The notes under the pieces were generated by a model. That model did no database searches. It worked only from the letters and a program-made list of their open reading frames with translations, and was not told the DNA's origin. The position numbers and the translations under genes were made by a program. From CAWDZK01 sp963807005 (GTDB taxonomy: Bacteria > Actinomycetota > Actinomycetes > JACCUZ01), in assembly GCA_963807005.1 (NCBI GenBank), contig CAWDZK010000005.1, forward strand, positions 124,001 to 188,000: 64,000 bases of DNA. Reading direction: 5' to 3'. Shown in pieces: positions 57,351-64,000 of this stretch. Each line of letters begins with the position of its first letter. The first letter of the stretch is position 1.

Positions 57351-59019
57351 GCCGCCAGCTCTGCGAGCGTTCCATCGCCAGCGCCTGCTCCTCCAGCTCC
57401 TGGTTGCGGGCAACCAGTGCCAGGATCTCCTGCTCGGCGCGATGCTGCCCGTGCAGGGTCGCCTCGCGAATCGCGGCGATCGTCCCGGGCGGGAACACGT
57501 GCGGCATGGCGTCGATCCTGGACAGGATCGCGGACTCGGCCCGTCGCCACTCCTCCTCGGTGTGCAAGGACGCCGAGGAGCTGCCAGTCGACCACCGGCG
57601 GTAGACCGCGGTCACGGCAGGCGTCGAGGCAACGCCCACCAGAAGGGCGGCGCGCAGCTCGAAGTCCCAGTCCTCGCAGATGTCGAGGGTCTCGTCGAAG
57701 CGCAGCCCCAGGTCGCGGAACAGTGAGCCGGGGAACGCGTAGCTCATGAAGGGCGTGTGGTTGCGGCCGATGTGCGCCATCAGGTCGAAGTTGCTCGGGT
57801 AGCTCGCGGTCATCGGCCCGGACGCCCGCACGCCCGATCGCTCCTCAACGGCGTCGACCGGTTCGATCGACTGCTCGACGCACACGGAGCGGAGCACCCG
57901 CCCTGGAGCCTCCTTCGCCAGTGCCGCGAAGCTCTCCACCCAGGACCCGAAGACGAGGTCGTCGTCGTCGAGGACGGCCACGTAGCGGCCGCGGGCCGCC
58001 TTGGCCGCCTCGTTGAGCGGACGGCCTCTCCGGCCGCCGTCCACCGCAAGGAGCCGGGTGCGGCCGCTCAGCGAGTCCGGGAGCTCGGCCAGCAGCGACG
58101 ACAGCTCCTCCCGCTCGGACGGGCTGGCCCCGTGCCCGACGAGCAGGATCTCGAAGTCCTGGTCGGTCTGTCCTTGCAGACAGAGGAGGGCATCCCGCAG
58201 CGTGCCCATCCGGCGTCCCTGGGTGCGGACCACCACGGAAAGGAAGGGGCGCCCCGACCCCTCGGCCGGGTCAGCCAGCGGGCTGACCGGTTCCGGGCTC
58301 CCTGGGAGGTAGGCCCGGACGAACTGGTTCGTGCTGCCGTGCGGCCCGGACTGAGATCGGAGCCCAGAGAGGAAGCCGTGCAGGACCGAGGCGTCCGCAA
58401 GGGCGACGTTGTCGGCGGGAAAGTGCTGGTCGCTCCACTCCAGCTCGAGGTCGCTCTCGCCGACTTCGCGCCACCCCGACGACACCATGACGGCAGCCAG
58501 GTGGTCCGCGGTGTGCATCACGACGTGGGTCCGGTCGAGCAGGCCGGTGGGCGTGTAGTCGAACCGGCCGGTCAGCAGCTTGATGGCGACGTCCCGGTGC
58601 GCCACATTCGGCACGCTCACCACGAGTGGAGCGCTGTCGCCGACCGCACGGTCCCGCAGCCCGCGGAGGAGGTCGGCGCCGGTGGTGATGTGTTCCAGCG
58701 TGTCCAGCAGGGTGATCGAGGCGAGCCGGCGACCTTCGAGCATCGTGTCGACCACCCGGAGGGTCGCCTCGACGTCCTGCAGGTCGACGACCGCCGTCTC
58801 GAAGCCGCGGGCCCGCAGGTCGCCGAGGCCACTCTCGTCAAGGTCGAGCCCGACGTAGGTCAGGCCGCGCTCCCGGACCTTCTCGGCGATGGCGCCGTAG
58901 CCGCAGCCGAGGTCGAGATGGATGCCCTCGCGGGCAGCGTGCTCGAGCACCAGCCCCGTGACCCGGGCGTAGACGCTGTCCTCGGTGTACCCGAAGCGGT
59001 AGGAGGGCTCGTCGGTCAT
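57301..59019 (-). CDS. Methyltransferase-GT2 glycosyltransferase fusion
   Basis: 572 residues. Residues 1 to about 235 are a class I SAM methyltransferase: DLGCGYG at 36-42, LDLDESG, LLDTLEH at 104-110 and SVPNVAHRD. From about 263 a GT2 domain follows (PFLSVVVRTQGRRMG, VAVLDDDDLV) and a short C-terminal helix. It could add a sugar and methylate it or a neighbour, perhaps to stop chain growth. It is a full-length paralogue of the gene at 54676. Confidence 0.87.
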   Translation of the reverse strand: MTDEPSYRFGYTEDSVYARVTGLVLEHAAREGIHLDLGCGYGAIAEKVRERGLTYVGLDLDESGLGDLRARGFETAVVDLQDVEATLRVVDTMLEGRRLASITLLDTLEHITTGADLLRGLRDRAVGDSAPLVVSVPNVAHRDVAIKLLTGRFDYTPTGLLDRTHVVMHTADHLAAVMVSSGWREVGESDLELEWSDQHFPADNVALADASVLHGFLSGLRSQSGPHGSTNQFVRAYLPGSPEPVSPLADPAEGSGRPFLSVVVRTQGRRMGTLRDALLCLQGQTDQDFEILLVGHGASPSEREELSSLLAELPDSLSGRTRLLAVDGGRRGRPLNEAAKAARGRYVAVLDDDDLVFGSWVESFAALAKEAPGRVLRSVCVEQSIEPVDAVEERSGVRASGPMTASYPSNFDLMAHIGRNHTPFMSYAFPGSLFRDLGLRFDETLDICEDWDFELRAALLVGVASTPAVTAVYRRWSTGSSSASLHTEEEWRRAESAILSRIDAMPHVFPPGTIAAIREATLHGQHRAEQEILALVARNQELEEQALAMERSQSWRLTAPLRAAMNLRRPKA

Positions 59020-59124
59020 GTGGCGAGTTCCGATCGGGGTCGTGGTGTCGGTTTTGCAGGTCGCGACGGACCGCGGAGGTGTCTCGGCACTGGTCGCCGC
59101 GCTGTCGCCGGAGTCACGCTCACA

Positions 59125-60051
59125 TCAGTACCGATGCCGCGCGTAGTTGCCGGCGACGAACTGGCCGACCGCGTGGTCGGCGTCGATCGGGTCCGGCAGC
59201 CGGCCCTCCACGTCGCGACGCTCGAAGTCCGCCACGGCGCGGCGCTGCGCCTCGCTGCCGTGCGCCAGCAGGTCGCGCCTGATCTCCGCGACCCGTTCGG
59301 GTCGCGAGTACTTGTGCGCGAGGACCAGTGCCCCCTCGGCCGACCAGTACTCCTCGGCGGCACCCACGGCCCACGAGCCGTCCGGCCGCAGCCGCTTGTC
59401 GTGGAAGACGCGAGCCGTCGGCTGGTGCACCACCCGGTAGCCGGCGAGCCGAACGCGCCAGGAGAAGTCCACGTCGTCGCAGTAGAGGAAGAAGCTGCGG
59501 GAGTCGTAGCCGCCGATCTCGCGCACGACCGAGACCGGGACCATCGACGCAGCCCCGGACGCCCACGACGTCTCGCCGCTGACCGGGTCGTAGTCCTTCG
59601 GGTGCTCGATCGGCAGCTGACGGGCGTCGACCAGGCCGACACCGGGCCGGCGCAACGGTGTGACGAGCTCGACCAGGGTGTCCGGGGCGACGACGGTGTC
59701 GGGGTTGAGGATCAGGACGAGGTCGGTGTCCAGACCGTCCCAGAGCCGGTTGTTGCCCTCGGCCGAGCCGAGGTTCTCCCCGAAGAAGACGTAGCGGAGC
59801 GGCTGCGCCCCGGACGCCTCGAGGCCGGCCGAGCGTTCAGCCACGGCACCGTCGTCGAACGTCGCCGTTGGCGAGCAGTCGCCGTACGCGACGACAACGC
59901 GGTCGAGCACGCCGCGGTCACGGGCGATCTCGATGGCCCGGGCCAGCGCGTCCAGGCTGCGGTCCAGGGCACGGATGTCGTTGCCGAAGAGGACCGACTG
60001 CACCTGGAGCGAGGCGGCGCCAGTCACCGCCGTTGCACTGCTGTCTGTCAC
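59125..60051 (-). CDS. GT2-family glycosyltransferase
   Basis: 308 residues from GTG 60051 with AAGGGG about six bases upstream; GTG 60084 would add 11 residues. YVFFGENLGSAEGNNRL, LILNPDTVV (DXD type) and FFLYCDDVDFSWRVRLAGYRVVHQ identify a WbbL-like glycosyltransferase. The first strand is unusual, QVQSVLFGNDIRAL, where VVVxNYN is common. Probably adds rhamnose or a similar sugar. Confidence 0.87.
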   Translation of the reverse strand: MTDSSATAVTGAASLQVQSVLFGNDIRALDRSLDALARAIEIARDRGVLDRVVVAYGDCSPTATFDDGAVAERSAGLEASGAQPLRYVFFGENLGSAEGNNRLWDGLDTDLVLILNPDTVVAPDTLVELVTPLRRPGVGLVDARQLPIEHPKDYDPVSGETSWASGAASMVPVSVVREIGGYDSRSFFLYCDDVDFSWRVRLAGYRVVHQPTARVFHDKRLRPDGSWAVGAAEEYWSAEGALVLAHKYSRPERVAEIRRDLLAHGSEAQRRAVADFERRDVEGRLPDPIDADHAVGQFVAGNYARHRY

Positions 60052-60115
60052 ATCGCCCCTTGCCGTCGACGGACGCCCGGACACCTGCTGGCACCGGCAT
60101 CACCGGCGCACCAGC

Positions 60116-61207
60116 CTAGTGACCGCCACGCAGAAGCCGGGACACGGTCGCGGCCGCTCCGGCCCAGTCGTGCTCGGCGGCCCGCCGTTCCCCGGCGGCC
60201 GCCAACCGAACCGACTCGGCCGGCTCCATGGCGCGCAGCAGCGCGTCGGCCCAGGCCTCCGCGTCCTCCGCCGCGGCGACCAGCCCGGCGTCGCCGACTA
60301 CCTCGGGCAACGAGGTCCGGTCGGACACGACGACTGGAAGCCCGGCCGCCATCGCCTCGAGGGCGGGGATGCCGAACCCCTCGAACAGCGACGGGAACGC
60401 CAGCACGTGTGCCTGCCGCAGCTCGATGGCGAGCTCGGCCGGTGCGAGGTAGCCGGTGATCGTCACGGCGTCACCGAGCAGGGCGCGGACCCGCTCGGCG
60501 TCGGCCCGACCGGTGGGGTGCACGGTCCCGACGACGCGCAGCCTGACGTCCGAGCCGCGGTCCCGCAGCAACCGGACGGCTCGGGCGACGACGACGAGGT
60601 TCTTGCGCGGCAGCACGTTTCCGACGACGAGCACGGTGGGCGGCCCGGTTCGGGCCGCCGGCGTCTCCCGCAGCAGGGACACGAACTCCGGGTCGACGGC
60701 CAGCGGGACCACGGTCACCCGGTCCGAGGCGGTGCCTGGGTACCGGGCCAGCAGGTCCTGCCGGGTGTACTCGCTGTCGACGACCACGTGTGCCGCGCGC
60801 CGGACCGACGCCCGGACGCTGGCCCGGTAGCGGAGCCGGACCGCCAGCGGCAGCCACTCGGCGGCGCGGTGGTCCTCGAAGGACAGGTCGTGCACCGCCA
60901 CGACGCACGGTGCCGGCGTGAGCGGCGCCGTGTACTGCACCAGGACCGCGGACGACCCCAGCCGCCGGACCGCCCGCGGCAGGTCGACGGCCAGCCGCCG
61001 CACGCTGCTGCGCGAGACCCGCGCCAGCTCGGCGGCCGGTTGCAGCCGGCGCAGGTCGTCGGTGCCGGCCGCGGTCGTCACGGCGACGTCGTAGCTGCCG
61101 GGACCATCCAGGGCCAGCAGGGCGGCGGCCAGCGACCGGGCCCAGGACTCGTTCCCGGTCTGACGCATCCCCAGGTCGTGCAGGTCGAGCAGCGGCCGGC
61201 CGGTCAC
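60116..61207 (-). CDS. GT4-family glycosyltransferase
   Basis: 363 residues. VHDLSFEDH, VVDSEYTRQDLLARY, VGNVLPRKNLVVVARAV and FPSLFEGFGIPALEAMAAGLPVV (EX7E) are standard GT4 motifs of mannosyl-/rhamnosyltransferases. GTG overlaps the stop of the next upstream gene, as part of a run of three GT4 genes on the minus strand. Confidence 0.9.
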   Translation of the reverse strand: MTGRPLLDLHDLGMRQTGNESWARSLAAALLALDGPGSYDVAVTTAAGTDDLRRLQPAAELARVSRSSVRRLAVDLPRAVRRLGSSAVLVQYTAPLTPAPCVVAVHDLSFEDHRAAEWLPLAVRLRYRASVRASVRRAAHVVVDSEYTRQDLLARYPGTASDRVTVVPLAVDPEFVSLLRETPAARTGPPTVLVVGNVLPRKNLVVVARAVRLLRDRGSDVRLRVVGTVHPTGRADAERVRALLGDAVTITGYLAPAELAIELRQAHVLAFPSLFEGFGIPALEAMAAGLPVVVSDRTSLPEVVGDAGLVAAAEDAEAWADALLRAMEPAESVRLAAAGERRAAEHDWAGAAATVSRLLRGGH

Positions 61208-62253
61208 GCGACGACCGGCAGCAGGTCGTGGACGGCGTCGCGCACCACGGCGCGGAAGGCGTCCGGGTCGTACGCCGCCGCGCGGGCGGCGACCGCGTCG
61301 GCGGCAGCCGTCCAGGTGCGCTCGTCCAGCAGCGGTGCCATCGCGGTGACGAAGTCCCCTGCGCCGACGCCGTGCGCGTCCACCTCGGGCAGCACCCGCG
61401 GCATCGCGCCGCGCCCGGAGTGCACGACCGGCAGCCCGTGCCGGGCGGCCTCCACCAGCGGCAGGCCGAAGCCCTCGTCGTACGACGGCTGCAGCAGCAG
61501 CCAGGACGAGGCGTAGGCCGAGTCGAGCACGTCGGCGGGGACGTCGGTCTCGCGGGAGGTCCAGGTGCCCCGCGGGTCCGCGGCGGACAGCGCGGCCCGG
61601 ACCTCCCGCTCGGCCCGGCCGGCCGGGCCGATCACCCGCAGGCCGAGGTCCGCACCCGTGGATCCCCGCAGGCCGGCGACCGCCTCGATCCCGCGCACCT
61701 GGTTCTTCACCGGATCGGTCGCGCCCACCATGAGCACCACCTTGCGCTCCGGGAACGGCACCCGGGTGGTCGCGCCGCCGGGGTGGGCCCAGGACACCAC
61801 CCGGACGTCGGTGCCGGGCGACATCCGCCGCAGCAGCCGGGCCGAGTGCTCCGACAGCGTGAGGACCCGGTCGGCGGAGCGGACGCTGCGCGGGACCAGC
61901 AGCCGGAAGTAGGCGGCGAACCTCCGGTCGAACAGCTGCGGGTGCTCCAGCGGCATCAGGTCGTGCACGACGAGCAGGTGCCGTCGGGCTGGTCCGCGGC
62001 GCCCGATGTTGCACGGGGACACCAGCAGGTCCACGTCGGGCCGGGCCCGCGGCGCCCGCCACAGGTCCCACCGGGCGTCGGCCAGCGCGTTGAGCACCGA
62101 GGACCGGCCGCCCCGGCGGGCCGGGGCCACCTCGAGCACCTCGACGTCCTCCACCGCGCGCAGCGCCTCGACCAGCGCCCGGGTCGCCGTCGACGAGCCG
62201 GAGGTGCCGTGCAGGTGGATCGCGGTGTTCACCACCACGCGCCGCGGCGTCAC
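61204..62253 (-). CDS. GT4-family glycosyltransferase
   Basis: 349 residues. VVHDLMPLEHPQLFDRRFAAY, TLSEHSARLLRR, MVGATDPVKNQVRGIEAV and QPSYDEGFGLPLVEAARHGLPVV mark GT4. It is related to its neighbour at 60116, and the two may come from an old duplication. GTG overlaps the stop of the gene at 62250. Confidence 0.9.
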   Translation of the reverse strand: MTPRRVVVNTAIHLHGTSGSSTATRALVEALRAVEDVEVLEVAPARRGGRSSVLNALADARWDLWRAPRARPDVDLLVSPCNIGRRGPARRHLLVVHDLMPLEHPQLFDRRFAAYFRLLVPRSVRSADRVLTLSEHSARLLRRMSPGTDVRVVSWAHPGGATTRVPFPERKVVLMVGATDPVKNQVRGIEAVAGLRGSTGADLGLRVIGPAGRAEREVRAALSAADPRGTWTSRETDVPADVLDSAYASSWLLLQPSYDEGFGLPLVEAARHGLPVVHSGRGAMPRVLPEVDAHGVGAGDFVTAMAPLLDERTWTAAADAVAARAAAYDPDAFRAVVRDAVHDLLPVVA

Positions 62254-63359
62254 CCGGCCGGCCGGCGGCTGCGGAGCCGCTCGCACAGCCGCTCGTAGTC
62301 GCGGGCGACGTCGTCCCAGACGTACGCGGACCGGGCCCGTTCGCGCAGGGCCTCGCCCCGCTCCTTGGCCCCCACCGGGTCCTCCTCGTCGGCCACCAGC
62401 GCGGACGCGACGTCGGCGGGGCCGGTCACGTACCGGGCCAGGCCGTCGGTCACCTCCCGGTTGAACACGACGTCCCACGCCGTGACGGCCGCACCGGCCC
62501 CCATCGCCCGCAGCAGCGAAGGGTTCGTGCCGCCGACCGAGTGCCCGTGCAGGTACGACGTGGCGCCCGCGTAGAGCTGGTCCAGCAGCCCCTGGTCGTC
62601 GTACACGGGCCCGAGGAAGCGCACCCGGTCGTCCCCCGCGGCCCTCGCCCGGACCTTGGCCTCGTACTCCCCGGCGTACGGCGCGCCCCCGACGACGACG
62701 AGCGGCTGCGTGCCGGCGCTCCGCAGCCGCCCGGCGACCAGCTCGTCGAGATGGTTCTCGGGCTCGAACCGCGCCACTACGAGGTGGTAGCCACCCGCAT
62801 CGAGACCCAGGCTGCCGAGACGGTCCGTCCCGGCGTCGGCGAGAGGCGCGCCGTACGGGATGAACACCGCGGCCCGGCCATGGGCGGCGTGCAGGTGGTC
62901 GGCGATGGCGCGGGCGTCGGCCACCACCTCGTCGGCCCACCGCACGCTCCACTGCTCGGCGGCCCGGTAGTAGCGGGCGCCGAGGCCCTGCCACTTGGCC
63001 CGCTGCCACTCAAGCCCGTCGACGTGCACGGCGGTGGGGATGCCCGCGGCGCGCAGCAGTGGCACCAGCGGTGCGTTCGCGGCGTTGAACACCAGGGCCA
63101 CGTCCGGCCGCACCCGGGTGGCCGCGTGCACGGCGGACAGGAAGGTGTGCGACAGCGTCTCCAGCTCGCGCCGCCGGACCGCTGGCAGGTTCACCAGTCG
63201 CATGCCGTGGTGCTCACGCCGGGTCTGCCCGGGGTTGCGGCAGTAGACGACGACCTCGTGCCCGGCATGCACCAGGCGTCGGCCGATCTCGTCGACCGCG
63301 GTCTCGAACCCGCCGTACCGGGGCGGCACCCCCCGGGTGCCGAGGATCGCGATGCGCAC
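62250..63359 (-). CDS. DUF1972-type glycosyltransferase (rhamnosyltransferase-like)
   Basis: 369 residues. It starts RIAILGTRGVPPRYGGFET, the DUF1972 signature shared with Cps2T-like rhamnosyltransferases that add the second sugar of a capsule. VARFEPENHLDELVAG and HGHSVGGTNPSLLRAMGAG are the C-terminal donor motifs. With rmlD next to it, dTDP-rhamnose is a sensible donor. Confidence 0.88.
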   Translation of the reverse strand: MRIAILGTRGVPPRYGGFETAVDEIGRRLVHAGHEVVVYCRNPGQTRREHHGMRLVNLPAVRRRELETLSHTFLSAVHAATRVRPDVALVFNAANAPLVPLLRAAGIPTAVHVDGLEWQRAKWQGLGARYYRAAEQWSVRWADEVVADARAIADHLHAAHGRAAVFIPYGAPLADAGTDRLGSLGLDAGGYHLVVARFEPENHLDELVAGRLRSAGTQPLVVVGGAPYAGEYEAKVRARAAGDDRVRFLGPVYDDQGLLDQLYAGATSYLHGHSVGGTNPSLLRAMGAGAAVTAWDVVFNREVTDGLARYVTGPADVASALVADEEDPVGAKERGEALRERARSAYVWDDVARDYERLCERLRSRRPAG

Positions 63360-63362
63360 CCG

Positions 63363-64000
63363 CTACCGCCCGGTCACGGCCGGGGCCGCGGCGTGCAGCA
63401 TCGCCCGCCACTCACCCGGAGCGGCGACGCCGGCCCGGGTCCAGGCGCCGTGGCCGAGGACGCTGTACGCCGGCCTCGGCGCCGGCCGCGGGAAGCGGTC
63501 AGTGGTCGTGGGGCGGATGCGGCCCGGGTCCGCGCCGATCTCCTCGAACACGGCCCGCGCCAGGCCGCACCAGGACGTCTGACCGGACGCCGTCGCGTGG
63601 TACGTGCCGGCCGGTGCGTCGGCGGTGACCAGCCGGTGCACGGCGAGTGCGACCTCGTGGGACCAGGTCGGCGCACCGACCTGGTCGTCGACCACGTCGA
63701 GGGTGTCCTTCGTCTTCTCCAGCGTCGCCATCGTGCGCACGAAGTTGCCGCCGTGCTCGCCGTAGAGCCACGCGGTGCGCACGACGTACGACGCGTCGGG
63801 GAGCAGCTGCCGGACCGCCTGCTCGCCGGCAGCCTTCGACCGCCCGTACGCCGAGCGCGGCGCCAGCGGCGCGTCCTCGGCGTACGGCGCCGTTGCGGTG
63901 CCGTCGAAGACGTAGTCGGTGGAGATGTGCACCAGGCGTGCACCCGCGGCGGCGGAGGCCGCCGCGAGCAGCTGGGGGGCCAGGCCGTTGACCCGGGTCG
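63363..64000 (-). CDS. rmlD: dTDP-4-dehydrorhamnose reductase, 5' end outside the window
   Basis: The 3' part of the gene, about 212 residues. HISTDYVFDGTATAPYAED, the catalytic Tyr-X3-Lys in SAYGRSKAAGEQ and VRTAWLYGEHGGNFVRTM are RmlD signatures. It reduces dTDP-4-keto-rhamnose to dTDP-L-rhamnose with NADPH. The frame is open to the window edge, so the N-terminal cofactor motif is outside. The stop lies three bases before the DUF1972 gene's start, so they are cotranscribed. Confidence 0.92.
   Translation of the reverse strand, partial: TRVNGLAPQLLAAASAAAGARLVHISTDYVFDGTATAPYAEDAPLAPRSAYGRSKAAGEQAVRQLLPDASYVVRTAWLYGEHGGNFVRTMATLEKTKDTLDVVDDQVGAPTWSHEVALAVHRLVTADAPAGTYHATASGQTSWCGLARAVFEEIGADPGRIRPTTTDRFPRPAPRPAYSVLGHGAWTRAGVAAPGEWRAMLHAAAPAVTGR

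Overview
The window is about 64 kb of very GC-rich DNA with dense, short-spaced genes, many GTG starts and many ATGA/GTGA overlaps. Proteins such as the proteasome activator Bpa (C-terminal GQYL), DUF5926, DUF4446 and a tandem-GNAT enzyme point to a proteasome-bearing actinobacterium. Nocardioidaceae-like or related actinomycetes fit best, but I cannot fix the genus from sequence reading alone. I see no tRNA, rRNA, CRISPR array, integrase or transposase.

Left part (1 to about 30.8 kb), chromosomal housekeeping and accessory genes: a truncated FtsX permease; GNAT acetyltransferase; Bpa; HAD phosphatase; TrpB2-like enzyme; threonine aldolase-like gene with an apparent frameshift; SerS; AIM24 protein; two PAP2 phosphatases followed by a diacylglycerol-kinase-like enzyme and a YihY membrane protein; PheA; a 1,649-residue sortase-anchored repeat protein; DUF4446; the nickel-pincer genes larB and larC (larC apparently frameshifted) followed by a GDT1-type cation transporter; a short-chain dehydrogenase; a heparinase-like secreted protein; ArcA; DUF5926; an anti-sigma-type ATPase; a glycerophosphodiesterase; and a secreted glycoside hydrolase lipoprotein.

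Right part (about 30.9 to 64 kb), a large surface-polysaccharide locus that runs off the window edge. It encodes a WbpD/WbpE/WbpB-like set plus a nucleotide-sugar 6-dehydrogenase, which together suggest a 2,3-diamino uronic acid sugar. It also has a flippase, a second epimerase/aminotransferase pair, and two complete ammonia-dependent amidotransferase modules of the HisH-HisF-WbpG type. In one module HisF and WbpG are fused into a single 655-residue protein; in the other, on the opposite strand, they are separate. Many glycosyltransferases of GT4 and GT2 type, a large membrane protein, a Wzm/Wzt-like ABC exporter, a methyltransferase-glycosyltransferase fusion with a degenerate paralogue, and the 3' part of rmlD complete the locus.

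The most interesting content is the pair of amidotransferase modules. In both, the HisF-like part has lost the first catalytic aspartate of histidine biosynthesis but keeps the four gate residues of the ammonia tunnel, so they probably turn an N-acetyl group of a sugar into an acetamidino group. Two such modules in one locus, one with a new domain fusion, suggest either two amidinated sugars or two modified positions.
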